From Candidatus Palauibacter scopulicola (lineage in GTDB: Bacteria > Gemmatimonadota > Gemmatimonadetes > Palauibacterales > Palauibacteraceae), in NCBI RefSeq assembly GCF_947581915.1, contig NZ_CANPWG010000074.1, positions 1-60,527 of the forward strand: a stretch of DNA of 60,527 nt. Direction: 5' to 3'. The notes under the pieces are model-generated. The model was not told the origin of the DNA. It ran no database searches and was given only the letters and a program-made list of their open reading frames with translations. The translations under genes were made by a program, and so were the position numbers. This document shows positions 35,745 to 43,855 of this stretch, piece after piece (within the stretch, counting starts at the first letter, position 1; each line of letters starts with the position of its first letter).

Positions 35745-35750
35745 ATGATA
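35745..35750 (-). promoter_or_regulatory. -10 element of the SUMF1 gene
   Basis: Minus-strand TATCAT about 45 bases before the ATG, inside the same ACATGATACAC 11-mer (35743-35753) found before the cupin gene. No clear -35. Confidence 0.4.
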
Positions 35751-35921
35751 CACCCGTGGGGTGCGGCGGGCCGGACCGACGCGGCGGACGGCGCGGGCTC
35801 TTGACGCGCAGCGGAGAACCCATGAGCGGCGGATGGGGTACCGTACGGGGTCGCTCCCTCAGAGCCCGGTCGATGTAACTGGGACGCGGGGGTGGCAGCC
35901 ATCATGCCGAGGAGGGCTCCA

Positions 35922-36716
35922 ATGCGCACCAGCAGATACGCTTTCTTCTTCCTGCCGGCCCTGGTCGTTGCCGGCTGTGGCGATGCCTCGGGGCCGGGCG
36001 AGCCCGAATATCTGGAAGTCGTGGAGGTGACCGTCGGCCCCGCGCTGGCCAAGTGTTACGGCGTGGGCGTGCGGACGTGCATGGTGGTCAACGGCGGACT
36101 GTTCTACGACGGAATCGAGGGATTCGAGTACGAGGCCGGCTACGACTACCGGCTTCGCATCGGCAAATACGATCCCTGGGGCGGTAGCGAACCGCCGCAG
36201 GATGCCGGGCAGTATGCGTACCGTCTGCTGGAGCAGCTGGAGAAGACCCTGGCGCCCTCCACGCCGGCCACGCTTTCGGTAGGTCCGGCACGGGTGGTGT
36301 GCGCGCGGAGCGACGACTTCTGCCCGGTGGTGGACGGCGCGCCGTACGACGACATCGTCACCGGCTTCGAGTACGAGGCCGGCTACCACTACGCCCTTGA
36401 GGCCGACCGGTACGCCGATGGCCGGTACGTGCTGAGTGAAGTCGTCTCGAGAACGCGGGCGGCGGGCACGGAGGAGGAGATCGCCATCGACCGCCACCGG
36501 GTCGAGTGCGACGATGGCTATCCCGGGTACTGCAAGGTCGTCAACGGCGCCCCCTACCGCGGCGAGATCGTGGGCTTCCAGCCCCGGCACGAAGTCGACT
36601 ACCGCCTGCGCGTCGAGCGGTTCGACATGTTCTCCGACGGCATGACCGGATCACCCGGTGTGCCGGCCTACGGCTACCGCTGGCTCGAAACGCTCGAGGC
36701 CACCCCGGGCACCTAG
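35922..36716 (+). CDS. lipoprotein with three tandem DUF4377 domains
   Basis: 264 residues. Lipobox VVAGC. Three repeats of a ~75-residue DUF4377 unit follow (about 30-105, 110-175, 180-260). Each has a Cys pair 6-7 residues apart followed by V-x-(N/D)-G and a GFEYEAGY-like turn, suggesting one disulfide per unit. The first two units share the exact DNA string TTCGAGTACGAGGCCGGCTA. DUF4377 often occurs beside heat-shock or META-type lipoproteins; function is unknown. GGAGGG 5 bases before ATG 35922 decides the start over ATG 35892. Confidence 0.82.
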   Translation: MRTSRYAFFFLPALVVAGCGDASGPGEPEYLEVVEVTVGPALAKCYGVGVRTCMVVNGGLFYDGIEGFEYEAGYDYRLRIGKYDPWGGSEPPQDAGQYAYRLLEQLEKTLAPSTPATLSVGPARVVCARSDDFCPVVDGAPYDDIVTGFEYEAGYHYALEADRYADGRYVLSEVVSRTRAAGTEEEIAIDRHRVECDDGYPGYCKVVNGAPYRGEIVGFQPRHEVDYRLRVERFDMFSDGMTGSPGVPAYGYRWLETLEATPGT

Positions 36717-36743
36717 TGTCGCCAGCCGATTGCGCCGCCTTCA

Positions 36744-39700
36744 TCAACGGCAGCCGCCGCCGCGGCCCCAACTCATGGTGGGGGGCGGGTCGCGTCTCAG
36801 CGCCTCCAGGTACGCGAAGGGCGTCTCATCCTCACCTTCAACGGCGGGGACCGTCTCGCGGCCCGGGCGGAGTTCGGGGCTCAGGCGCAGCGGGTACACG
36901 CCCCCGGCGAGCACGTTGTACGTCGCGCCGTCCTTCTGGAGCGTGCCGTCGATGTAGAGGAAGGGTTCGAGGCGGATCGCGGCGCGGCATTCCCGGTACA
37001 CCTCGGGCCTCACGATCGCGTTGACGGGCCCGAATTCGTCCTCCATGAGGATGAAGATGTAGCCGTTGGCCGTGTGCGGGCGCTGGCGGGCCACGACGAT
37101 TCCGGCCACCCGCACGTCGCTCCGGTTCGGAAGATCGGGGAAGCGGGACGAGGAGACGGTGCGCTCGGGGAGGTGGTCGCCCACGAGCGCGAACGGGTGG
37201 TGCTGTGAGGCGGCGAAGGAGAGGAGGCGGTACTCCGCGATCAGCTTCTCCATGTCGTGCGTGCCCGCGAAGCGGAGATCCGCGTAGGGATCGCCGAGCG
37301 AGAGTTCGATCTGGCCCTGGTCCGAGCGGCCGGCGCCTCGGCGGCCCCGTACGGGGGGCGGCGCGTCTCCGCCCAGCCCCGCGGCGCCCGTCGCCAGTTC
37401 GCGGCGGCGGCGTTCCGTTTCCGTCTCGGCCTCCGGACCCAGCCAGAGCCCCGTCTGCCACAGCAGGTCGCGGCGTTCGATCCCCAGCGAGTCGAGCCCG
37501 CCGACCCAGATCAGGTTCTCGATCGCGGCCCGCTTGAGCGCGGCCGGGGTGCGGCGCAGGAAGTCGGGCAGCGACGCGAACGGCCCGTCCCTCCCGCGCT
37601 CGGCCACGACGAGTTCGGCCGCCTCCGCCCCCCAGTCGCGGACCATGCCGAGGCCGATGCGGACATCGCCCTCTTCGGCGGTGCAGGCGACCTCGCTGAC
37701 GTTCAGGTCCGGAAGCCGGACGCCGACCCCGTGCCGGCGCGCATCGCGCCCGATCGCGTCGAGCGAGTAGAAACCCATCGGCTGGTTGTTGAAGAGCCCG
37801 ACGTAGTACTCGGGCGGGTAGCGGTCGCGGAGCCAGGCGGACTGGTAGGCGAGGAGCCCGAACGCCACCGCGTGCGACTTCGGGAACCCGAACTCCGAGA
37901 ACGCGACGACCTGTTCGAACACTTTCTTCGCGGTGGGGCCGTCGACCCCCTTCGCCGCCGCACCGTCCCGGAACGCGGTCCAGTACCCCAGCAGCGCCTC
38001 GCGCGAGCGCTTGCGGCTCATGGCGCGCCGCAGCCCCTCGGCCTGGCCGTCGCTGAAGCCCGCGAGCGCCCGGCACACCTGCAGCACCTGGTCCTGGAAG
38101 ATGATCACGCCCAGAGTCTCGCCGAGCGCCTCCTCGAGCAGGGGGTGGTCGTAGGGGACGACGTAGTCCGGGTCGTTGCGCAGCTTCTCGCGTCGCCGGA
38201 CGTAGGGGTTCACCGCCCCGCCGACGATCGGGCCCGGCCGCACGATCGCGACCTGGACCGCGAGGTCGGCCAGGTTCCGGGGCCGCACCCGCCGCAGCAT
38301 CTGGATCTGCGCGCGGCTCTCGACCTGGAACAGCCCCACCGTGTCTCCCGAACAGATGCGGTCGTAGATCCCCTCATCCTCGTAGTCGATGCGGGAGAGA
38401 TCGGGGACCTCGCCGTGGCGCAGATGAATCGTCTCCACCGCTTCCTCGACGAGCGACAGCATCCCGAGCGCGAGGAAGTCGATCTTGATGAAGCGCGCGT
38501 CGTCGCAGGAGTCCTTGTCCCACTGGCAGAGGACGCGCCCCTCCCACGCGGCGGGCTCGAGCGGGACGATCTCCACCAGCGGCCGGCTCGAGATGATCAT
38601 CCCGCCCACGTGCTGGGAGATGTGCCGCGGGAGCCCCCTGATCTCCCCGGCCAGTTCGGCGAAGACCCGCCAGATGCGCGAGTTGGCGCGCGCTTCGAGG
38701 CCGGGGATGCGCTCGAGTTCGGCCATGAACCCGTCCTCTCCCGGCTCGGCGAGTTTGGCCAGCTTCTCCACGTCGCCGGCAGGCAGGCTGAGCGCCTTGC
38801 CCAGTTCGCGCACGATCGAGCGCGTGCGGTAGGTGGGAAAGGTGCACACGAGCCCGACGTGGTCGTACCCGTAGCGCTCGTAGACGGCGAGGATCAGTTC
38901 TTCCCGGATATCGCGCGCAAAGTCGATGTCGATGTCCGGGACGCTCTCCATGGCGTCGTTCAGGAACCGGCCGAGGAAGAGGTTCGTCCGTACCGGGTCG
39001 ACGTGGGAGAGTCCGATCAGGTAGCAGATGATGGAGGAGACCGAGGATCCGCGTCCGCGCCCCGGCGGAAGCAGTTGGCGCGGCATCGAATCGCCCCGCA
39101 CGCGGTGCGCGACCTCCCGGGCCAGTTCGAGGATGTCGTGATAGACGAGGAAGAACCCGGCCAGGTCGTGCCGGTCGACGAGCGCGAGTTCGGAGGCGAG
39201 CCGCTCCTCGGCTTCGCGGCGGTATCTGCTGCCGGGGGGATAGCGGATCTCGAACGCCCCGCGGCAGGCGTGGTGCAGGACGCGCATGGCGGGGGCGAAG
39301 CCGCTTCCCCTGAAGTCGGGGAAGCGGTAGCCGAGGTCGGCGGTGAGATCGAACGCCCGGCAGCGCTCGGCGATCGCGCGCGTGTTGCGGAGCGCGTCGG
39401 GCCGCGACGCGAAGCGCCACGCCATCTCGCGGGGCGAGGCGAGGTGGAAGCAGGCGTTGGGGCGGCGGAGCTCGTGCGAGTCGTCGACCGTCGTCCGGTT
39501 CCGGATCGCGACCATGACGTCCTGGAGACGGTGCCGGTCGGCGACGTGGTAGTGGACGTTGCCCGTGGCCACGACCGGGATGCGGAGCCGGTCGGCCAGC
39601 GCGCCCAGCGCCCGTCCGCGCGCGAGGTCGCCGTGGACCGCGTTGTTCTGGAGCTCGACGAACAGGTTGCCGGGGCCGAAGGCGTCGCGCAGGCGGGCGG

Positions 39701-40211
39701 CCAGCCGCTCGGCCTCGTCCGTCCCCCGTTCGAGCGCCGCGAGGAGGGGGCTCCGGCGGCACCCCGTGAGGAGGATGAGCCCCTCGGGCCGCTCGAGGAG
39801 CGCGGCGAGGTCGAGCCGGGGCTCCCTTCGCGGACTCTCCATATGCGCCTGTGTGATGAGCCGGCACAGGTTCGCGTACCCCGCCGCGTTCTCCGCCAGC
39901 ACCGTAACGTGGCAGTCGCCCGTTTCCGCCCCCCGTTCCGTTGGCGCGCGGCCTCCGGACGTTCCCGCGGGAACGTCTCCGGCGGCGGCAAACGGCGAGG
40001 CGAGGGTGAGTTCGGCACCGGTGATCGGCTGCAGCCCGTGGGCGCGGGCGAATTGCGCGAACTCCATCGAGCCGTACAGCCCGTCGTGGTCGGTGAGCGC
40101 GAGCGCGGGATAGCCCAGTTCGAGCGCCCGCGCCGCGAGTTCCTCGGGCCGCGACGCTCCATCGAGGAAGGAGTAGGCCGAGTGCGCGTGCAGTTCGACG
40201 TAGTCGGCCAC
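36744..40211 (-). CDS. dnaE2: error-prone DNA polymerase DnaE2/ImuC
   Basis: 1155 residues. Translesion polymerase of the SOS mutasome, partner of ImuB. PHP domain with the DnaE2 signature ELHAHSAYSFLDGAS, the catalytic palm with PDIDIDFARDIRE, the HhH and C-terminal OB domain (VRVAGIVVARQRPHTANGYI). The region following ALTDHDGLYGSMEFA has a ~25-residue Gly/Pro-rich insert (~75-100) that makes it slightly long. Last gene of the imuB operon, 6 bases after the DUF6504 gene. Confidence 0.95.
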   Translation of the reverse strand: MADYVELHAHSAYSFLDGASRPEELAARALELGYPALALTDHDGLYGSMEFAQFARAHGLQPITGAELTLASPFAAAGDVPAGTSGGRAPTERGAETGDCHVTVLAENAAGYANLCRLITQAHMESPRREPRLDLAALLERPEGLILLTGCRRSPLLAALERGTDEAERLAARLRDAFGPGNLFVELQNNAVHGDLARGRALGALADRLRIPVVATGNVHYHVADRHRLQDVMVAIRNRTTVDDSHELRRPNACFHLASPREMAWRFASRPDALRNTRAIAERCRAFDLTADLGYRFPDFRGSGFAPAMRVLHHACRGAFEIRYPPGSRYRREAEERLASELALVDRHDLAGFFLVYHDILELAREVAHRVRGDSMPRQLLPPGRGRGSSVSSIICYLIGLSHVDPVRTNLFLGRFLNDAMESVPDIDIDFARDIREELILAVYERYGYDHVGLVCTFPTYRTRSIVRELGKALSLPAGDVEKLAKLAEPGEDGFMAELERIPGLEARANSRIWRVFAELAGEIRGLPRHISQHVGGMIISSRPLVEIVPLEPAAWEGRVLCQWDKDSCDDARFIKIDFLALGMLSLVEEAVETIHLRHGEVPDLSRIDYEDEGIYDRICSGDTVGLFQVESRAQIQMLRRVRPRNLADLAVQVAIVRPGPIVGGAVNPYVRRREKLRNDPDYVVPYDHPLLEEALGETLGVIIFQDQVLQVCRALAGFSDGQAEGLRRAMSRKRSREALLGYWTAFRDGAAAKGVDGPTAKKVFEQVVAFSEFGFPKSHAVAFGLLAYQSAWLRDRYPPEYYVGLFNNQPMGFYSLDAIGRDARRHGVGVRLPDLNVSEVACTAEEGDVRIGLGMVRDWGAEAAELVVAERGRDGPFASLPDFLRRTPAALKRAAIENLIWVGGLDSLGIERRDLLWQTGLWLGPEAETETERRRRELATGAAGLGGDAPPPVRGRRGAGRSDQGQIELSLGDPYADLRFAGTHDMEKLIAEYRLLSFAASQHHPFALVGDHLPERTVSSSRFPDLPNRSDVRVAGIVVARQRPHTANGYIFILMEDEFGPVNAIVRPEVYRECRAAIRLEPFLYIDGTLQKDGATYNVLAGGVYPLRLSPELRPGRETVPAVEGEDETPFAYLEALRRDPPPTMSWGRGGGCR

Positions 40212-40217
40212 CGGCGG

Positions 40218-40520
40218 CTACTCCGGCTGCAGGAACCAGCGATCCAGCATCAGATCGTGGTACGCGGTGAGGTGGGCGCCGTTCTCGAGCACGATCGAGA
40301 AGTAGGCGCGCGAGATCGGTTCCCTCCACCACTCGTCATCGATCCGCCACTGGTCGGCCACGTCGCCGATTCGGCGCCAGCGCCCCCGGATCTCGAGGCT
40401 CACGGGCACCCCGGCGCCGCCGAGCCGGACCCGCACCGGACGCGGCCGGTTGAGCGGGCGCAGCTTCCCCGCGGGCGGCTTCGGCCCCCGCGATTTCGGC
40501 GCCGCACCGGGGCTCGCCAC
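40218..40520 (-). CDS. DUF6504 small protein of the mutasome operon
   Basis: About 100 residues from a GTG 5 bases after the imuB stop. An N-terminal basic Pro/Lys-rich stretch (~1-35) leads to a compact domain: RVRLGGAGVPVSLEIRGRWRR, then the conserved DQWRIDDEWWREPISRAYF, then a strand ending in DRWFLQ. DUF6504 proteins recur next to Y-family polymerase genes in other high-GC bacteria. No biochemical role is known to me. Its place between imuB and dnaE2, with no imuA nearby, suggests an accessory of the mutasome (inference). Confidence 0.75.
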   Translation of the reverse strand: MASPGAAPKSRGPKPPAGKLRPLNRPRPVRVRLGGAGVPVSLEIRGRWRRIGDVADQWRIDDEWWREPISRAYFSIVLENGAHLTAYHDLMLDRWFLQPE

Positions 40521-40525
40521 GCCCG

Positions 40526-41815
40526 CTACGCGATCTCCATGAGCGCGTGCCGGCGCTCGGGGATTCGGGAGTTCGGCTCCAGTTCGAGCACCCGGAACAG
40601 CGCGGCGCCGCCCAGCCGCAACCGCAGCAGGCGCGCCGCGCGGCGGAACGCGGGCAGGAGTTCGCCATCCTTCGTCTCCAGCGAACCGAGGACGCGGGCC
40701 GCGCCCTCCTTCGGGTCGAAGAGCCCCGTCTGCGCGCTCGCCGGGCCGAAGCGGAAGAGTTCGAGCCGCAGCGTCTCGACCGCGCGGCGGGGCCGGTCGA
40801 GCGCGATCCGCGAGCGCAGGAACGCCCCGAGCCGTTCGGGCTCGCTCGTGGGTTCCCGGGCAACCGCGCGAATCGACCAGGAGCCGCCATCCTCGAGGCT
40901 CGCAGACACCCTGAGGCCGCGGACGCTCTTGCCTCGCCGCCGCGGATGCTCGAGCGCGCGAGCGATGAGCCGGTCGAGCGCGGCGTGCAGCAGTTCGAGC
41001 TGTCCGATCGGGCTCGGGAAGTCGAGCGCGACGCGAATCGGCCGGGCCGGCGCCTCCGGCCGCACATGGTCGATGCGCGTCCCCCGCGCCCAGGCGAGCG
41101 CCCGGCGCCCATCGGCCCCGAACTGCGACACGAGCGCCGGCTCGGGCATGCGCACGAGCTGCCCGAGCCGCCGGACCCCGAGCCGCTTCAGCCGCCCGGC
41201 CATGCGCGGCGACACCGGCAGCACATCGACCGGCTGCGGCGCCAGAAACGCGGCCAGGTCGACCGCCGCCACGCAGACGGCCGCGCCCGGCCGATCGGAA
41301 CCCGCCGGGCAGGCGGGCTCCGCGGCCCGCGCCGCGACCCAGGCCGCGAACTTTCCCGGCGCGCAGCCGATCCGCGCGCTCGACGCGAGCCACGGCGACA
41401 GCGCTTCGAGCCGCGCCCGAAGTCCCGCGACCTGCCGCCCGGGGGGGCCGTACAGGCGTTCGAGCCCATCGACCCCCACGAACATCCGGCCCCGCTCGGT
41501 CGACCGCTCGACGATCGGACTCCACCGGCGGAGGACTTCCAGAACCCGGTCGCGCGCCGCGTCGTGAAAATCCGGATCCGGCTCGCAGAGGACGAGCGAG
41601 GGACAGAGCGCGATCGCCTGCGAGACGATCATCCCCGGCTCGACCCCGAAGGAGGCCGCGAGCGCGCACCCCATCTCGATGCGGCGGCGGTCCCCCAGCG
41701 TGGGCAGCGCGAGCGGCCGGTCCGCGAGCGACGGCGTCCGGACCCGCTCCAGTTCCAGTTCGAATCCCGGCCACCAGAGGCAGAGCGCCATCCGGCTCCC
41801 GCGACCTGCGTCCAT
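40526..41815 (-). CDS. imuB: ImuB-like, catalytically degenerate Y-family polymerase
   Basis: 429 residues (ATG 41791 would give 421). The Y-family fold is recognisable from FGVEPGMIVSQAIALCP, GVDGLERLYG, LARIGCAPGKFAA-type blocks and the HhH segment RLKRLGVRRLGQLVRMP. The first catalytic Asp of active polymerases is replaced by hydrophobic residues (LCLWWPGF), and the SxDE motif is absent, as in ImuB. It links the beta clamp, DnaE2 and other factors without polymerising. AAAGG 5 bases upstream favours ATG 41815. First gene of the imuB-DUF6504-dnaE2 operon. Confidence 0.88.
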   Translation of the reverse strand: MDAGRGSRMALCLWWPGFELELERVRTPSLADRPLALPTLGDRRRIEMGCALAASFGVEPGMIVSQAIALCPSLVLCEPDPDFHDAARDRVLEVLRRWSPIVERSTERGRMFVGVDGLERLYGPPGRQVAGLRARLEALSPWLASSARIGCAPGKFAAWVAARAAEPACPAGSDRPGAAVCVAAVDLAAFLAPQPVDVLPVSPRMAGRLKRLGVRRLGQLVRMPEPALVSQFGADGRRALAWARGTRIDHVRPEAPARPIRVALDFPSPIGQLELLHAALDRLIARALEHPRRRGKSVRGLRVSASLEDGGSWSIRAVAREPTSEPERLGAFLRSRIALDRPRRAVETLRLELFRFGPASAQTGLFDPKEGAARVLGSLETKDGELLPAFRRAARLLRLRLGGAALFRVLELEPNSRIPERRHALMEIA

Positions 41816-41830
41816 GCGACCTTTCCAAAC

Positions 41831-41862
41831 CCGAAGAAAACCGAATAAAAACCGAAAATCGG
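41831..41862 (-). promoter_or_regulatory. candidate operator of the imuB operon
   Basis: On the plus strand CCGAA occurs at 41831, 41841 and 41852, spaced 10 and 11 bases (one helical turn). The last copy is part of the perfect inverted repeat CCGA AAA TCGG (41852-41862), which sits on the predicted imuB transcription start. A damage-response repressor site is inferred. Confidence 0.45.
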
Positions 41863-41869
41863 ACCGGCC

Positions 41870-41897
41870 AATCTAGGCGGTTCGAAACGGGATGCAA
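41870..41897 (-). promoter_or_regulatory. possible imuB promoter
   Basis: Minus-strand TTGCAT (41897-41892), 16 bases, TAGATT (41875-41870). Predicted start near 41863. The spacer contains the palindrome TTCGAA. Confidence 0.4.
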
Positions 41898-41935
41898 GAG
41901 CCCCGGGATGCGTCGCCGACAGGGTCAACGCCGGA

Positions 41936-41941
41936 TACTTT
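41936..41941 (+). promoter_or_regulatory. possible -10 element of the DoxX gene
   Basis: TACTTT, 6 bases before the ATG at 41948, no Shine-Dalgarno; fits a leaderless transcript. The -35 region is poor. Confidence 0.35.
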
Positions 41942-41947
41942 CGACTC

Positions 41948-42403
41948 ATGAACCGGGAGTCCGACACGGGAGAGGCGCTCGCGCCGAGGAGCTGGGCCGC
42001 GTTCGTGGCGCGGATCATCCTCGGCCTCATCTTCTTCATGGCCGGGTTCTGGAAAGTGTTCGAACTCGGAGCCGTCCAGCACGCGCGGGGCCTGTTCGTG
42101 GAGGCCTACGCCGACACGTTCCTCCCCGCCTGGTCGCTGTGGGCCGCCGGGGTCGCGATCCCGTTCATCGAACTGGCCTGCGGGGCGCTGATGCTGGTGG
42201 GCTGGCGGCGCCGGATCGCCGCCCTGGGGCTGGGCGGGGTCCTCATCCTCGTCACCTTCGGACACCTGCTCGCCGAACCGCTCTACGTCTTCAGCGCGCA
42301 CGTCATCCCGCGCACGCTCCTGCTCGTCATCGTCCTCATCCTGTTCGATGACGACCGCCTCAGCCTGGACGCCCGACTCGCCCGCCGCACCGCCCCACGC
42401 TGA
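41948..42403 (+). CDS. DoxX-family membrane protein
   Basis: 151 residues with four predicted transmembrane helices (~18-36, ~63-82, ~88-106, ~118-135). ARIILGLIFFMAGFWKVFEL matches the DoxX/SURF4 N-terminal helix. Members are linked to redox or thiosulfate metabolism in some organisms, but most have no assigned role. Divergent from imuB, sharing a 132-base intergenic region. No neighbour suggests a function. Confidence 0.82.
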   Translation: MNRESDTGEALAPRSWAAFVARIILGLIFFMAGFWKVFELGAVQHARGLFVEAYADTFLPAWSLWAAGVAIPFIELACGALMLVGWRRRIAALGLGGVLILVTFGHLLAEPLYVFSAHVIPRTLLLVIVLILFDDDRLSLDARLARRTAPR

Positions 42404-42428
42404 CCGCCTTCGCCCCGTTGATACGGCG

Positions 42429-42458
42429 TTGACACGACGCAACACCGTGGGACATGAT
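42429..42458 (+). promoter_or_regulatory. promoter of the HTH gene
   Basis: TTGACA (42429-42434), 18 bases, CATGAT (42453-42458). CGTTGA is repeated 11 bases apart at 42417 and 42428, overlapping the -35, a possible autoregulatory site. Confidence 0.45.
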
Positions 42459-42502
42459 CAGGCTCCGGAGACACCCGAAGAAGGACATCGAAAAGGCAAA
42501 GA

Positions 42503-42898
42503 ATGGCCATCCATAGCTTTACGTTGATCGTCGAGGCCGAATCGGTCGATGGTCTCCGGGTGGTTCGGATTGCAGACCCCGACCTGGTGTCGATGTCGGA
42601 AATTGCCGCCCGGATCGGGCGCTCGCGCGAGTGCGTCCGGCTGTGGGTGAACGGAAAGCGCGGACCGGGCGGATTCCCGGCACCCCTCAACAACCCTCAC
42701 GACCGGTATCGGTTCTGGCGCTGGTCCGACGTGGAAGGCTGGTTGAGGGGAGTCCTCGGAGGCGAACCGTGGTCAGCCGAGGATCACCTGCGGGCCGCGA
42801 TCAACGCGGCCCTCGAACTGCGCCACCACTTCCGCCAACTCGATCCGCAGGACCGCCCCGACCTGCGCGCCTTGGTCAGCCCCGCCCTCGCTGGCTGA
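42503..42898 (+). CDS. short HTH DNA-binding protein, N-terminal domain apparently shortened
   Basis: 131 residues. A MerR/AlpA-like helix-turn-helix covers ~28-75 (LVSMSEIAARIGRSRECVRL, then GKRGPGGFPAP and the wing RFWRWSDVEGWL). Related proteins, from memory, have about 40 more residues between the HSFTLIVE strand and the LRVVRI strand; here those strands are almost adjacent, suggesting an internal deletion. It could still bind DNA. Often such proteins accompany toxin-like or accessory genes; the downstream ORF is not a recognised toxin. AAAAGG precedes the ATG. Confidence 0.68.
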   Translation: MAIHSFTLIVEAESVDGLRVVRIADPDLVSMSEIAARIGRSRECVRLWVNGKRGPGGFPAPLNNPHDRYRFWRWSDVEGWLRGVLGGEPWSAEDHLRAAINAALELRHHFRQLDPQDRPDLRALVSPALAG

Positions 42899-42970
42899 CA
42901 CACCCCTTCTCCACAAGGAACCAAACCGCCACTCGCCGGTCTTATCCCCCGGACTTCATCGAGGAATGAC

Positions 42971-43816
42971 ATGACCGGAACCATGCGGAGCACGAGAAGA
43001 ATCCGTAACACGCTCGCGTCAGCTACGGTCGCGGGGTTCGTGGATTCCTTCCCTTACCGTTTCTCCTACTACAGCTACGTCTTCCAGGGAGCGATGACCG
43101 CGGATGGTCGCATCGTTCGTCCCACCCGGCGAAGACAAGGCTTCGAGGTCTACGACCTGAACATGGAGCCTGTGGCGTCGTTTTCGGAGCCGGACGATGG
43201 GAGCAGGGCGATCTCGGCCCGGGAGGCGGCACAGCAACGGGACCGAGGCGGGCCTTCCGGCTTCGCCTGGCAGTCCGGTGACGGGCGCAGTTCCGGCTTC
43301 ATGAGCGTCCCCTACTCTCCGCGCAGTGTCCGGTACTACGACCGCGAGGGGACGGTCTGGGTCGGGGTGCACGAGGCGGACCCGGCAGGCTATCGCTTCA
43401 GGCGGCAACACCTGGCCGGAGACACAACGCTGATCGTCGAGGCCCGGAAGCCTCACATCCCTGTCTCGCGTGCAGAGCGCGACGCCGCGATCGAGAGGAT
43501 CCGGGAGCAACTACGCGAGCGGGGCGCGGACACCGACCGCGATTGGTCGAAGATCCCCGACGTCAAGCCCTCGATCGCCAACCTCTTCACCTCGGACGAA
43601 GGCAACATCTGGGTCCGGACCCCCTCGGCGAGCGGAGATCCGGCCTGGGACGTTTTTGCGGCGGACGGCGCCTACGTCGGGACGGTGACCTCCACGGAGC
43701 TCAATGCCCTGCCCTTCATGCCACCCATCGTCCGCGGTGACGAGTTCTGGGCCATCGTCACCGACGCGTTCGATGTCCAGCACGTGGTGCGCGCGAGGAT
43801 CACGCCCTCCGGCTGA
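42971..43816 (+). CDS. hypothetical protein, possibly a truncated beta-propeller
   Basis: 281 residues, no family firmly recognised. Strand-rich blocks resemble propeller blades of exported 6-bladed proteins: ADGRIVRP, FEVYDLNMEPVASF, REGTVWVGVHEAD, DEGNIWVRTPS and WDVFAADGAYVGTV. Only about four blades are visible, there is no signal peptide, and the first 23 residues are basic and unlike the rest. This suggests a 5'-truncated gene that gained a new start. GAGGA 5 bases before the ATG would still permit translation. Confidence 0.5.
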   Translation: MTGTMRSTRRIRNTLASATVAGFVDSFPYRFSYYSYVFQGAMTADGRIVRPTRRRQGFEVYDLNMEPVASFSEPDDGSRAISAREAAQQRDRGGPSGFAWQSGDGRSSGFMSVPYSPRSVRYYDREGTVWVGVHEADPAGYRFRRQHLAGDTTLIVEARKPHIPVSRAERDAAIERIREQLRERGADTDRDWSKIPDVKPSIANLFTSDEGNIWVRTPSASGDPAWDVFAADGAYVGTVTSTELNALPFMPPIVRGDEFWAIVTDAFDVQHVVRARITPSG

Positions 43817-43827
43817 GGCAACCTCCC

Positions 43828-43846
43828 CCGCCGCGATTCTCGGCGG
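43828..43846. terminator. hairpin between converging genes
   Basis: CCGCCG (43828-43833), 7-base loop, CGGCGG (43841-43846), in the 39-base gap between the propeller-like ORF and the FG-GAP lipoprotein stop. Likely bidirectional terminator. Confidence 0.5.
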
Positions 43847-43855
43847 CGTGCCGCG

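Noticed and set aside
37257-41567. Long plus-strand frame across dnaE2 and imuB
   Set aside because: Runs across two genes and an intergenic junction on the other strand, with no domain of its own.
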